From Lumbricus rubellus (Eukaryota; Annelida; Clitellata; Crassiclitellata; Lumbricidae), in contig OX243815.1 of NCBI GenBank assembly GCA_945859605.1, positions 22,494,184 through 22,558,183 on the forward strand: 64,000 nucleotides of DNA, given 5' to 3'. The translations under genes were made by a program, and so were the position numbers. The notes under the pieces are model-generated. The model had not been told where the DNA came from and made no database searches. It saw nothing but the letters and a program-made list of their open reading frames with translations. How positions within the stretch are numbered: the stretch's first letter is position 1; every line of letters starts with the position of its first letter. Of the stretch, positions 1 to 19,712 are shown in pieces.

Positions 1-473
1 CCCCCTTCCTTTGCTTTCGTTGGTCTTCTCGCATGCATGAGGGCTGGTTCCTCTACACTACGAACTGGTATAACTCTAAAAACTCTGACACGATGCAATT
101 GACGCTCGTGAATAAGCTGGTACTCTGTACTCCTTTCTCAAGTTGTCCTTCATACATTTTTAGCTCAAGTGGCTCTAGATAAATTCTGAGGTCACGATAA
201 GGATTTGCAAGAGCCAAGACAGTGTCGTTCGATGCTCATGGTCTGTGTGTGCGTGTGACGTGTCCATGAGGATTTAAATGAAGCATGCATGTGCACAGAC
301 TCAGGAATTGAAATCTCCACAAATTCTGGTCTGAATTCATTGAATACGTTTTTAATCCATACTCAGACTTGAAGTCCGCACTACTTAAGATACACTAAGT
401 TAACATTTCTCAACTGTTTGATGTCAGCTGCAATTAATTATTCTAGATTCTTTTAGCTATAGTTCTATCAATT
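1..473. other. no gene recognised
   Basis: I see no exon, repeat array or RNA gene in this AT-rich stretch. It ends at the A/T-rich tail of the SINE that follows. Confidence 0.5.
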
Positions 474-744
474 TTATTTATTTATTTCTCGCATTTGCTA
501 TAGCGATTCTTCAAGTTCTCTACTCAGAGGCGCTCCCAACTACAGCGCGGATACTGCATCGGAATTTCAAGCCAAAGAGCGCGGGCAATTGCGAGTGAAG
601 GGCTTGCTCAGGGTCTCTACGCGGCGGATTGAGGTGGATTCAAATCTGGAACCCTCCGCTCTCCAAGGCGCGCCTACACCACCACTACACCACCCCTACA
701 CCACCACTACACCACCCCTACACCACCACCACACCACCCCGCCC
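474..744 (-). mobile_element. tRNA-derived SINE, minus copy with expanded promoter box
   Basis: Read on the minus strand this is the same SINE as the plus copies near 22.2, 34.6, 36.1, 43.9 and 61.9 kb. It has a tRNA-like head with a B-box-like block (TTTGAATCC), then the body blocks GAGCAAG, CACTCGCAATTG and CGCGCTGTAGTTGGGAGCGC, and ends in an AAAT-type tail at 474-485. The A-box-like head at about 679-744 is expanded into several copies of a GGTGGTGTAG motif, which is unusual. The high-coordinate end is placed at the GGGCGGGGTGG start shared with other copies. Confidence 0.8.
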
Positions 745-2418
745 ACAATATTGTATGTACACGGCCCTCTATAGTTTGCGAGGGAGTTTGGTGCCAACAA
801 AATCGACAACGCCTTAAAGCCTTAAACTGCGGTCCCTTCACTGCTACCATGCAATCGTCTCGTGGTTGTCCCTTGATAACGCAGTCGGTCTGTTTCCCAT
901 GGGATGAAGAGTTAATGCGGTTTGGCAAGCGATCGACCTAGACCGGTGAGGATCGACAGCACCGAGATTGAAGTATCCTCTGTGAATTATGCTGCGTACA
1001 TCGCCGATCGAAAAGCACCCGCACTGTCCCGCAGGCATATTCGAATGATAAGTGAAAGATAAACAGTGTGAATAAGATATATTCAGACCAGAAATAAATG
1101 GGAGATACCATGCATGTAGTAGGGAGGAATGGACGGTAGAGGGACAGCAGCAAAGAGCTATAATGAAGAAATAGACACTTTCCCTGGTTAAACTATAAAA
1201 TGGAGTTTTAATAAAGAAGGACGCGTTGTTGCTTTCAGTATAGGCTAACTGGCTTCAATGTACACGCTTTAAGTTATAGTTCCAAATAGGCTAGACCTAC
1301 TTGTTGCAAAGAACGGTCAAATAATTTTGCCTTTTCTTTTGAATATAATTATGTAAACGCTGGACACGACAAGCTCACTCGAGGTTTTTCCCAATCCGGA
1401 TTGACTATGCATGTGAGCAGTCTAAATATCTTGCGTACAGTGATGCGCGTTATGTGGAAAATAAGCTTAAAACTTGAAACTTGAATTGCTAATTCGTAGA
1501 AGAGACGAGATACAATGGTTATCAAGACTGCAAGAAATGCGAAGGAGAACTGATAATTCTCAGCACTTTGTAAAGAATGCGATATCAAATTTCAGTTGCA
1601 TTGTATTGTATTGTATGAAGCAGGGTTTAAATTTGACGACTATGAGACTATAGACTATAGAGCATAGGCCTAATTATGATATCGGGGTGGTTACTGTGCA
1701 GTACATATAGGCTAGCTATCCATTGACCCTCAATTGATCATCATGATAGATTGATGTTTATTGTGTCACTACTAAATACAGACAGGCTGCACAGGCATAA
1801 TAATTATTATAAAATCATTAATAATACAGTGTAGAACTGTAGACGCCAGAAAAATTATTATTGCAGTAAACACTGAAAATAAACATAGGCTTAGGCTATC
1901 ACAGTATCACACTCATGTTTTTGGAAAGGGCAGATCATAGCAGTTTAGGCCTAGAATAGTGTGTTATAATTTTGCTGTTGCTGGACGCTGCAATCAGGCT
2001 ATAATTTTTAATATTTGTGGTAGGCCTACACAGCGGTTATGGTGATGTTGGTGGTGATTGTTGTATTAGTAATTGCAGCAGTATGACTAATGGCGGTGGG
2101 AGTATTGGTGGCAATGGCAGTAATAGTAATAGTGGTAGCGATTTAGATAGTTTGCCAATGATCAATAAGTATATTCTATATGAAGCGAAAGAAGAGGACA
2201 GATATACATGTATAATATATGCAATGGTTGTTTTGTTGAGAGATCTCTGTGTACGCCCAGAGCGCTTTGCCTGATGCCTTAACACTGGCACTATACAAAC
2301 AAAAGAAGATTGCATATACATATATATTTATATATATATATGGTTCTTATATTTAGGAGCGAGATAAGAAGAGCCGATTGACTGCGCATCAACAGATTAG
2401 TTTTACGTGGTTATATAA
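745..2418. other. no gene recognised
   Basis: AT-rich sequence with many TAGGCCTA-like octamers and a G-rich trinucleotide patch at about 2036-2145. The open frames over that patch are low-complexity translation and match no family I know. Confidence 0.4.
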
Positions 2419-3856
2419 TCTATATTAATAAAGAAGAAACTATGTGTGTCTGTCTGTCTGTCCATGTGTCTGTTTGACCGGAATGCATTTCCACAGTTTT
2501 CGAGCTTTTCACTCCAAACCTTCACTACTGTGTCCGTCTGGGCATGAGACGCAAAGTTGGGGGGTTTGCGAATCTCCCTCACCGTGGGGGCCAAAATGGT
2601 GGGCAAAACCCCCCAATTTTTCCCCCATAAAATGCAGGTATTGATCACAAACTTTGCACCTAGATAGAGGGCCATCGAAACCACCAAGTGGAGTGGTTGG
2701 CGAATCTTCCCCAATATTGGGGTCACGGTGGGGGAGGCGAACACGGCAGTTTATTAAACACTTTTTTAAACGCTTGCCTGGTCATTATATAATTGGCGAA
2801 AGGATATCATGCAACTTCCAATCTGCTTTGCTGTCAAGTTCTATTATAATTATAGTAAATTTACGCGCAGGCCTACCGGTGGAGGTCCGAGTTAGGGCTG
2901 GCGTGTTGTGGGGGAAAATTTTCACGAAAACCCAAATTTCACGGGTGGTGTACCGGTGGATAGGTCGAAATGCGGTGGGGTGTTGTCAGTCGGGTGGGTA
3001 GGTTTGGGGTGGGTTTGGGTTTGGGGGTGGGGTGGGGTGGGAGGGAAATTTTTCCGAAAACACAAATTTCACCGATGGTGTACCGTTGAAGGTCGAAGTG
3101 GGGTGGGGTGGGGGCGGGGATGGGGTGTGGGTCCACTGGGTTGGTGTGTTGGTGGATGGGGTGGGTAGGGATGGACGGGATTGGGGTGGAGGTGGTGGGG
3201 TGGAGGGTAGGTGTGAGGGTGGGGTGGAGGGGATAAGGTGGGGGCGGTTGAACGGGGTGGGGGTTTGGGGTGGAGGTGGAGGTGGGGTGTGGTCAGAGGT
3301 GTGGTAGAGGGTGGGATGGGGCGGGTGGAGGGGTAGACGTGGTGGGGCGGGTGGAGGGAGTGGGGTGTACGGGTGGGGTGTGGCTTTGTGGGTGGCGGTG
3401 TGGAGCGTGGAGGGAGTAAGGTGAGGGCGGGTGAACTGGGTGGGTGGACGGGGTGGGAGTTTGGGATGAAGGTTGAAGGTGTGGTGAAGGTGGGGGTGTA
3501 GGTGGAGTGGAGGGGTGGGGTGTGGCGGGTGGAGGTGTATGGGGTGGGGCTTTGGGGTGGAGGTGGGGGAGGAGCTGGGGTGTGTGGTGTGGTTGGGATG
3601 TTGCCGGGTGGAGGGGGTGTGCGGCGTGGGGGTGGGGCTTGAGGTGGGGGTAGAGGTAAGGTGGAGGGGTAGGGTGGAGGCGGGTGGACGGGGTGGGAGT
3701 TTGGGGTGGAGGTGGGGGTGTGGTGGGGGCAGGGTGAGGTGGGTGAAGGAGTGGGGTGTACAGGGTGGGGTGAAGGTGGGGGTGTGGTGTGGTTGGGTTG
3801 TGGCCGGAGCGGGTCGTATCCTAAATTTCCCGGGCAACGCCGGGTACCCCTTCTAG
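2419..3856 (+). mobile_element. non-autonomous Helitron, 1438 bp
   Basis: The left end begins TCTATATTAATAAAG directly after an A. The right end is a GC-rich hairpin (CCCGG, loop GCAACG, CCGGG) followed 8 bp later by CTAG and then a host T. Helitrons have just this structure: 5' TC, 3' hairpin plus CTRR, insertion between A and T, no target duplication and no inverted repeats. The inside codes for nothing recognisable. It holds two related blocks (about 2880-2975 and 3005-3105, each with AAATTTCAC and a GTACCG core) and then about 700 bp of degenerate GGGGTGGAGGTG-type minisatellite. All long frames here are translations of that array. Confidence 0.88.
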
Positions 3857-3901
3857 TATATATATAGATATATATATATACATACATAATATACATGTAT
3901 A
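3857..3901. repeat. TA/TACA microsatellite
   Basis: Simple AT-rich tract (TATATA, TACATACATA) immediately downstream of the Helitron end. It probably includes the insertion site. Confidence 0.7.
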
Positions 3902-3983
3902 TTATAGTAGTTTTGGGTAGTTCTCTGCACAAAGATTCCCGATAATAACGGTTCTAACCTGATAAATCGCTGTCGACGGACAC

Positions 3984-4054
3984 CAGCGTATTCAGCCTAT
4001 TCAGCCTATTCAGCCTATTCAGCCTATTCGGCCTATTCAACCTATTCAGCTTCT
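3984..4054. repeat. 9-bp tandem repeat (ATTCAGCCT)
   Basis: About seven copies of ATTCAGCCT in a row. The last ones vary (GGCCT, CAACCT). Confidence 0.85.
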
Positions 4055-4107
4055 GCAATTGTAGCTCAACTGTAGCCACATTGCTTCAAAACAAAGACGT
4101 AGGCTAA

Positions 4108-4332
4108 TCAGGTAAACATCCACAATGCATTGCAAAAGCATCCACAATGCATTTGCAAAAGCATCCGCAATGCATTGCGAAAACATCCACAATGCATTGC
4201 GAAACATCCACAATGCATTGCAAAAATATCCACAATGGCCTACATCGCAAAAACATCCAGAATCTAATGCGAAAACACCCGGATGATATCACGAAAACAT
4301 CCAGAAGGTATAGGCCTATTGCAAAAACTTCT
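4108..4332. repeat. 22-bp minisatellite (CATCCACAATGCATTGCAAAAA)
   Basis: About ten imperfect copies of a 21-22 bp unit containing the palindrome AATGCATT. The frames of about 80 residues on either strand here are repeat translations. Confidence 0.85.
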
Positions 4333-4518
4333 GACAATCTGACATGTAACATCCATTTGACCGTTTGATATGCTATATTATTATTGTAGGTCTATTATAA
4401 TATTTCTAGAATCATCTGCTGCACCCGCCACGTGGAGTTAGACAAGTTTGATTGACAACGTGTGATTGGCAGAAGTAGCTGCTTTCGCGTTTGGTCCTCG
4501 AAGTTGTTTTGACTTGCA

Positions 4519-4674
4519 ATGGCGTCTTGGTTTTTCATTTCCTCGTCGTTCAGTGCAGTGAACGTAAATCAAATGGATCTGCCCATCTTTTCCATCGTGA
4601 AAAATGCTTACGATGATTTACATGGCACTCGGAAAAGCATAAGTTTTTATTTTCTCGCTAAAATGATTATTTAG
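4519..4674 (+). other. 51-codon open frame of unknown status
   Basis: An ATG in a fair context (GCAATGG) opens a 51-codon frame starting MASWFFISSS and ending at TAG. Its composition is not repetitive, unlike its neighbours, and the following bases suggest no clean splice donor. It could be a first exon with an unusual donor, a short peptide gene or chance. I recognise no family. Confidence 0.15.
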
Positions 4675-4979
4675 CCTATCTACACTTGGGCCCTATAAGC
4701 AATGCTAGCTTGCACAGTTAGGCATTCTCGAACAACGCGTAGATCTAAATCATCGTAGTCTATATGCATTAAAAAATTCAAGATATTATGTATAATATTG
4801 CTTATAATTATTACAGTCTACAAATAAGCGATATCAACTATTTTAAGCTAGCATAATAATTATGAGCTATGCTATACTTAACTCATCGATATTGCTATTT
4901 TCTGATACTTAATTAAGTAGCCTATCAACCGTTTCAAATGTTTCAACGTGAAAAGCTGTTTCTGAATAACTGTCTAGTG

Positions 4980-5343
4980 TCCGGACAATTCGGAGCCGGA
5001 CAATTCGGAACGGACAATTCGGACCGGACAATTGGGAGCGGACAATTCGGAACCGGACAATTCGGAACCGGACAATTCGGACCGGACAATTCGGACCGGA
5101 CAATTCGGACCCGGACTATTCGGACCCGGACAATTCGGACCCGGACAATTCGGAACGGACAATTCGGACCGGACAATTCGGAACGGACAATTCGGACCCG
5201 GACAATTCGGACCCGGACAATTCGGAACGGACAATTCGGACCGGACAATTCGGAACGGACAATTCGGACCCGGACAATTCGGATCCGGACAATTCGGACC
5301 CGGACAATTCGGATCCGGACAATTCGGACCCGGACAATTCGGA
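4980..5343 (+). repeat. GGACAATTCGGAC minisatellite, array 1
   Basis: About 28 head-to-tail copies of an 11-13 bp unit, GGACAATTCGG plus A, AC or ACC. The unit is partly self-complementary around AATT. The same unit reappears on the opposite strand at 6376-6703. All frames over it are repeat translations. Confidence 0.95.
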
Positions 5344-5921
5344 GTGCACATACATATTGTGAGCCACTAAAAGGCGCTTACGGCGATCAAACTTTTATTT
5401 ATTTATTTAAGCCAATTATTTCTTGAGTTGCAAACAATCGTGTGAAGTAAAAGCATAAGAAAAATCAAAAGCCTGCGTCGATTAAAAAGCAGTTTGGCAT
5501 TATAGCTCTCTGATCTTGAAGACCCTAAATTCAAAAACTTTAATTTAGAAACTGAGATTAGAAGAAATAGGCCTATTCAATAAATTGCCAACTTAGAAGC
5601 AGCTCATTGAAATCAGTCAGTCAGGTTTCAGATTGCAGGCTGTCTGTTCAGTTTGATGTTAATTAAGATTACTGCATAACTTGTACATGTAGCATACAAA
5701 CACAACGCGTTTGCAGGCGTTGAATTAAAGAAACATTGTTATCATTATTATTATTACTATTATTATTACTTTTTATATTATAAACACATATTTATTTTCT
5801 TCAACAAAAATTTCAAACAGAATAAATCAATTTCAGTAAGACCAACCACCCTCATCCATGTCAATTAGGGACTTAATAAAGGAACCTGTGAAAGCCACAG
5901 CGTTAAAGTTTTGTATGCATA

Positions 5922-5922
<1 letters not shown>
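5344..5922. other. no gene recognised
   Basis: Spacer between the two inverted minisatellite arrays. I see only a few short ATT runs. Confidence 0.5.

Positions 5923-6006
<84 letters not shown>
5923..6006. repeat. (ATT)n microsatellite
   Basis: About 27 nearly perfect ATT triplets. Confidence 0.97.
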
Positions 6007-6007
<1 letters not shown>

Positions 6008-6375
6008 TTTGTACGTGGATTCCCTTTTATTGCAAATACCATAATAGGCCTATTATAGGTCATTATAGTCTCATACTACGCGTGACTTGTAAATTTTGAA
6101 GTGCCTATGTCTTTCCAAATCTAACTTTAATCATCTATAATGTCACTGCCAAGTGAGGTAACATAATGTAATAGGCTACTCCTCACTTGAGTAATAAGCT
6201 TATTATGTTTAGGCCTACGGTTGCTTTGAGAACCAAAAATAATTTTCTATTTTTGATTGAATTTGAATGCGCAATAGTCTCTCCGGTCGACATCATTCTG
6301 TATAAAATACGGGGATGGTGATAAGTATAAAAATCTGGTCTAAAAGTTTGAGTTCCATCATTAATTTTGACTGCT

Positions 6376-6703
6376 ACGAATTGTCCGGTCCGAATTGTCC
6401 GGCCCGAATTGTCCGGTCCGAATTGTCCGGTCCGAATTGTCCGGTTCCGAATTGTCCGGTCCGAATTGTCCGGTCCGAATTGTCCGGTTCCGAATTGTCC
6501 GGCCCGAATTGTCCGGTCCGAATTGTCCGGTCCGAATTGTCTAGGTCCGAATTGTCCGTGCCAGAATTTATTCCGAATTGTCCGTGTCCGAACTGTCCGG
6601 TCCGAATTGTCCGCTCCAAATTGTCCGGTTCCGAATTGTCCGCTCCCAATTGTCCGGCCCGAATTGTCCGTTCCGAATTGTCCGGCGCCGAATTGTCCGG
6701 GAA
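6376..6703 (-). repeat. GGACAATTCGGAC minisatellite, array 2 (inverted)
   Basis: About 25 copies of CCGAATTGTCCGG, the reverse complement of the unit at 4980-5343, with more interruptions. With array 1 it forms an inverted pair separated by about 1 kb. Confidence 0.95.
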
Positions 6704-8450
6704 CCTTGTTCAAAACACGCAATCGTCAACGTTTAAGCCTATACCCAAGTTAAATATTCGCAACAACCAGTCTGTTGTTTACGTCAGCATCGAACCAATA
6801 CACCATGATGTAATGCATCATACTATAATGAAGCCATACTTGTCCTTGGTTGTTGCACGTATGAGATGTGGCTGCTGGCTGGCTAAGTGGCTGGCTGGCT
6901 GTACATGGCGGTCATAAAAGCACAAGCGACGAGTGACGACAGTCGGCTGTTGTTGCGCTATGATATTATACTATTATCGCTCGGACTGCAACGTGACTAG
7001 TTGGCAACATATGGCGCTCCATAAATTAATTTGCCTATGCGTTTAGCTTATTAATTCTGCGTTACATGGTTGATATGTTTCATGCAATAATTTCTATCGA
7101 TGATATATATATATATGTACAGTTGTACACTATATTATCTACATGTGTATATATATATAAAATTATGTACATTTATATAATTATGATCATCGGTCACGAC
7201 ACTCAATCGGATAATGGCGTATGGACAAAATAACAGCCAGGAATATGGCATTGTCTTCATTATCTAATGACAATGAAACTGGTGCCATAGGGTAGTCCTT
7301 TAATTTGGGATATAAAGCGGGATAGGGTTGCTGGCAGATGAGCTCCTGCTTATAATAGGGAGTTACTACTCTTCACGCATATATTATTTGTGTACAGTTC
7401 TGTGTTACAGTGACAACCGCCGTCAATCGGCATTTCCAAACGTGATGTTTGTTTGATTCCACTCGTCTGTTTTGCGTATTCGATGCGTATACAGTCTACA
7501 CATGCACACTTGCACAGTCAATAGTCAACAGACGAACGTTGAACCAATGTTTATCCATTGTCACAAAGCCCATCAACGTTGATCTGTCTATGATGCAACG
7601 GTGTATAGCCTACGACGGATATTCAGTGTAAACGATAACATTTCCTCCACTTGCATAATTATGCTGACTTGATTTCGTTTTTAACTAAGTAGGCCTACTA
7701 GTAAGTAGGGGCCTAGAATTCGTATGGATTCAATATTTTAAAGCTCTGCAGCTTGGCGAATTAGTGGAATCATACAGAATGGTCATTGGTCATACATATT
7801 ACATATACATGTATATATATGTACACATCCGGGATAAACAGCATTGAAATTCCCGCATGTATAGTCTATGCGTTCATAGCCTATATAATATACACATGTA
7901 TACTGTATAGGCCTATGCGAGAAAAAGCTGTATTGACTATACCCATTCGAAGACGCACTGCATCTTTTGCTGATGCGTTTAGCTACCTGGCTGTTTGTGC
8001 TCCGTTCTATCTTGGACAGGTATAATAAATATTATAGTCTACTCATGCAGTGTCATAATTACCCGGAGTCCTGCAAATCTCATCAACTCGTTTGGTAGAT
8101 AGACGTCATTATGAACATTGTCTGGTGAGGCAATTGGTGTTCAAGACGTGGTATTTACGTCATTAGTTGCAAATTATGCTTGCTTTTAACCATTTGCCGA
8201 GGAGGCAATTATGTTAATCAACAAGAAAGCTGTTGCGTCAGTATACAGTTGCTATTTATAACGAGTAGCCTAAGGCCTGGTCGGGCCTGGTCAAGGCTAA
8301 GGAGTATAAATTACTAGTAGAGTAATTGTGCGTTGCAGCTGGAGGGTTTTTTGCACAGCGCTATAGATTAGTCATAAGAAGAGAAAGCTGGAACTGAAAA
8401 CTAGTGAAAAGGTTATAAGAAACGGAAAAGCAAGCAGAAATTAGATAGAG
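6704..8450. other. no gene recognised
   Basis: AT-rich DNA with short TA tracts (7100-7165) and many TAGGCCTA-like motifs. I see no exon or element ends. Confidence 0.45.
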
Positions 8451-8478
8451 ATAATAATAATAATAATATTATTATGGC

Positions 8479-8511
<33 letters not shown>

Positions 8512-8513
8512 TC

Positions 8514-8611
<98 letters not shown>
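8451..8611. repeat. (ATT)n microsatellite
   Basis: About 45 ATT/AAT triplets with two short interruptions and a change of strand sense at about 8466-8480. Confidence 0.95.
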
Positions 8612-8612
<1 letters not shown>

Positions 8613-11008
8613 CTGGTTGTGAGAATAGCATTAAATTTTGATAATCAACAAGAGGAGAAACGAACTAGAAATGAGATTAAAGAAACGAGGAAAGATAGTA
8701 GGCCTAATCTATAGACAGCAGTCCGCGTTAAGATATAGCGACTTGAACGGACGTGCATGGCCTTATAATAAGGTACTAAATGATTTATGGGCGCTAACGG
8801 TAATACGATCGTTTGGGAGTATTAGTTTCAAACAGAGACAGATTAAGATGTGTTCAAACTGTTCGGCCAAAATTAATAGGGGCCTCGCATTTTAGGAGGC
8901 CCCACGCATAAAGAAGAAATTCATTTTAATATTTTGCAATAATTGTCATTGACCATAATGACCAAGCCCAGTTTTAAAAATGAAAAAAACTCTTAACGAA
9001 TGATTCGAATCTGCTTGTTTTAACATAGGCTTACACGACTCTCGCAGTAGGCCTACATGTGCGAAAGTTGTGTATGCCTATGCTAAAATGAATGGCTTCG
9101 AATAATTTGTTTTGTGTTTTTGCTCAGTTCTACGATTACGCTTGGCAAAATAATAACAATAATTATAGACTAATGAAATTTGTTTCTTATATACAGTATG
9201 TGTGGGATCTCCTAAACTGGAGTGGGAAGATCTGCTCTACCGAATAAGCTAAACATGCATTAAATGATTAAACCGCCTCTGACTGAGCCACGTCATGACA
9301 TAGAAAGAAGTCATAGACGCAAATATCTCAATGGCTAATCAGTTTTAATGTAGTCTCAGCAGTGTTTTCGTCTACGTAATGTATTCTGTGTCTTTTATTT
9401 TGCACTAAATGAACATTGACTTGTAATGTTCTTTTGTCTGCTGGTGGCAGGTTCCAAAACCTATAGCCTATTATGAAATATCTAAATTAATAAATGGTCA
9501 TCAACTTTATCTAGAATTGCAAAATGAATCTAACGCAAACGAAATTCAGATTTAAAAAGAATAGAATAAGAATAACTAGGCCTATGTGTGTATTTAATTT
9601 AGAAAATTTTTACATGAAGTGAACGCCGTATACGGTGTACAGTGTACAGTGTACACTGTACAGCCTGTCGTGCATTAAGCCAATGAAACATTTGACATGG
9701 GACAAAGCTAATCGAGGCAATGTTTGTAATAGACGTGATATTGGATAAATACTGGTCCAATGTTTGTATTTTGTCCAGGATCTGACATTGTATCAACGCT
9801 TGTTTGATATAGGCTATGGAGCTTGACGATGGGAAACGCACAATAAAATACAGAATAATTATCGTGTTTACTCAATAACAGCTGCAGTATATGCAATAAT
9901 ATTCTGCAGGGTTCATGCAAAGCCTATACTTAGACAAATTGGACTTAAGTTAGTATGGCTGCGCTATTGGTATGGCTGTGTTGTTGGCATTGCTGTGCTA
10001 TTAGCGTGTATGGCTATGCTATTAATATGACTGTGCTACTATAGTATGTTAGCCTTATTCCATGAGGCCAAGAATACATTCATGACCTAATCATACCTAG
10101 GGCAGACAACCTAACTAGGAAATCGTTTTTGACGAGAATGCTTTATCATATTTGAATGTAATACCATATAAACCAAAATGCAGCATAAATTGTTGGTCAG
10201 TAATAGAACACAATTTTTATTTTAAAGAAAAATTTATATTGGATTTTGGACCTAGAATTTTGTGCTATTTGAAAACATTTTGACATTGATTGGATATAGA
10301 AATTATGATGTTTGTTTATTATACCATGTCTGTAGGCTACACCAAAATGCGGATAGCAATTGGTAGGCCTATATTAAAGAATATTCTTATCTTATCTTAT
10401 CTTATGACTGTGCTATTAGTAGCCTATTGCTGTGCTTTTAGTATGGCTGTAGCCTGTAGAATGTGTTATTAGTATAGCTGCACTATTGGCTAGAAAAGGT
10501 ACAAGTGGAATACGTCTCACAATCTACATTCGACATAGACGAACACTAGGCCTACATCGGAATTTCACGCCGAAGTGATGTTTGATGTGTTGGCCTTCAC
10601 ATGACAACGATCGTCATGACAACGGTCGTTATGACAACGATGATCAAACGACTGAGAAAACTCAACGAAGACGAAGATATCAGCAGCGAGGAATGGATTC
10701 ATTTCATCCATCGTTTCGTTGATCTTCGCGGATCGAATAACGCTACACAGTAGGCCTATATATCGGTCTTCAGATGTGTGTTTACAGACCATGCGTGTGG
10801 ATGTTTGATGTGTTGGCTTTCACATCAAACGGTCGTTGATTGGCTGCCTGTCTCCGAAGGCTTCGTAATTGAATCCGTCTTTACCAGGCGGACAGGATTG
10901 ACATTTTGCCAGGAACTTCCGATAATACCTAAGACCATATTACGTGTGTCCATAGGCATCATCTTGCATATGAGTTTTTCACGAATATGTATTCAAGACA
11001 ATGTTTGA
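8612..11008. other. no gene recognised
   Basis: Unassigned sequence. It has a local palindrome cluster (GTGTACAGTGTACACTGTAC, about 9637-9662), a short (TCTTA)n run near 10386 and a three-fold ATGACAACG repeat at 10600-10640. The block AAAATGCGGATAGCAATTG near 10344 recurs at about 25838, so a dispersed repeat is present. Confidence 0.4.
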
Positions 11009-11398
11009 GAGAGAGAGAGAGAGAAAGAGAGAGAGACAGACAGACGCACACAGACAGAGACAGACATACATACATACAGAGATAGATTGAGAAAAGAGAG
11101 AAAAGAGAGAAAAGAGAGATGTACGTACAGAGGCGAAGAGACAGACAGACACAGACAGACACAGGCAGAGACAGACACAGGCAGACAGAGACAGACAGAG
11201 ACAGACATACATACATACAGAGATAGAATGAGAAAAGAGAGAAAAGAGAGAAAAGAGAGATGTACGTACAGAGGCGAAGAGACAGACAGACACAGACAGA
11301 CACAGGCAGAGACAGACAGCTACAGAAAAGGCAGACAGAGACAGACATAGAGATACAGACACAGACAGACACAGACATACACACAGAGAAAGAGAGCG
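11009..11398. repeat. AGAC/GAGA composite satellite with a 141-bp duplication
   Basis: Purine-rich array of GAGA and CAGA units. A longer block starting CAGACATACATACATACAG occurs at 11061 and again at 11202, with the same internal order (GAGATAGA, three AAAAGAGAG, GTACGTACAG, GGCGAAGAG). A 141-bp block has therefore been duplicated in tandem. Confidence 0.85.
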
Positions 11399-11817
11399 CT
11401 GTCCACTCATGGCTCTTCATCCATTCTCGTATCCTTGCAAGTTCTACAAATCGTCGAGTGCTGTATCTGGTATACAGTGTATGCATGCATCAGACATTGA
11501 GTGGTGTAGGTCTTTAATGCGCTGCCACAGACATCAACCATCAACCAGTTCAAAGGCACTCCACCTGACAGCAGACAAATGTGTGTGTTGTCTGCTGCAG
11601 CTCTAGAGCTTAAGAGTGGCAGACAAACGGAGAGAGAAAACCTGTTAGAAGATTTGCAATGAAGGCATTCAAGGCGTGCAAAGCTATTCGACCGGTAGCC
11701 GTGCGGATAATAATAGTTATCGAGTATCCTAGCATGGTAGTGTTGTTGTAGTTGATGTTGCTGAACATAGGCGAAAGAGCCAATGATAACAACAACAACA
11801 ACGACGACGACGACTAC

Positions 11818-11850
<33 letters not shown>

Positions 11851-12294
11851 GATGATGATGGCAGCGGTTATAGCGGCAACTATGTTGGTAGTTGTGGTGT
11901 TAGTATTTTGATGGCAGAATGAAGGCGATGATGATGACGACGAGTACTACTACTACTGCTACTACTACAACTACGATTAACACCACGACTACTACTTCTA
12001 CTTCGATGACGATGATGATGATGGTGGTGGTGGTGGTGGTGGTTGTGATGGTGTTCGTGGGTGGTAACGGTGGTATTGGTCGTCGTAACAGATATAGTTG
12101 TCATGGTCACAGTCGTCATGGCGTGAAGCGCCATTTTTCAGACGGCACTCCGTCAAAATGGCCCAGTGGAAATTCAATGGCTCCGTCAATCAGCTCCGTC
12201 AAAATTGCCAAAGGCCAATTGAATTGTTTCAACTGCATATTATTGTACACTGTAATCGGTTGCGGTCTGTCAACCGGATTGTTCAACAAAGAAA
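11399..12294. other. no gene recognised; trinucleotide-rich
   Basis: Contains ACA/ACG and GATGAT runs at 11789-11850 and a TAC/GGT-rich stretch at about 11930-12060. It should be the intron upstream of the first MMD exon I can identify. I could not find the missing 5' MMD exon here. Confidence 0.4.
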
Positions 12295-12963
<669 letters not shown>

Positions 12964-13032
12964 TACTATTTTTATTTTTATATTATTATTAATATTAACA
13001 GATGGTTTGTTTTGTGTGGTCGGTATGTGTAG

Positions 13033-19464
<6,432 letters not shown>

Positions 19465-19479
19465 GCGTCTCAACCCCCC

Positions 19480-19712
19480 ATGACAGCCGCTACCACGACA
19501 GTCGTTGCTATGACGACCACTGCCATGACAACCGCTGCTCTGGCAACCGCTGCTATGACGACCACGACCACGACAATCGTTGCTATGACGACCGCTGCTG
19601 GCATGACAACCGCTGCTATGGCAATCGCTGCCATGAAGACCACGACCATGACGACCGCTGCTGTGACGACCGCGACCATGGTAGCCGCTGGTGTAACAGC
19701 CGCTACTGTGGC
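19480..19712 (+). repeat. CATGACGACCGCTGC-type repeat in the MMD 3' UTR
   Basis: Imperfect tandem array of 9-15 bp steps (GCTATGACGACC, GCTGCCATGACAACC) starting 16 bp after the MMD stop. It probably lies in the 3' UTR. The Thr/Ala-rich and His/Asp-rich frames over it are repeat translations. Confidence 0.8.

Noticed and set aside
2986..3932. Pro/His/Thr-rich minus frames of over 280 codons
   Set aside because: They lie inside the G-rich array of the Helitron and change frame freely.
4108..5343. CRISPR-like arrays
   Set aside because: The repeats are directly adjacent with no unique spacers, and this is animal DNA.
4938..5426. Frames of 100-160 codons on both strands
   Set aside because: Translations of the GGACAATTCGG minisatellite; all frames are open because the unit has no stop.
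10600..10752. 51-codon frame MTTIVMTTVV...EDISSEEWIHF as a coding exon
   Set aside because: It starts in an ATGACAACG repeat, has no splice context or recognisable family and an equal-length frame is open on the other strand.
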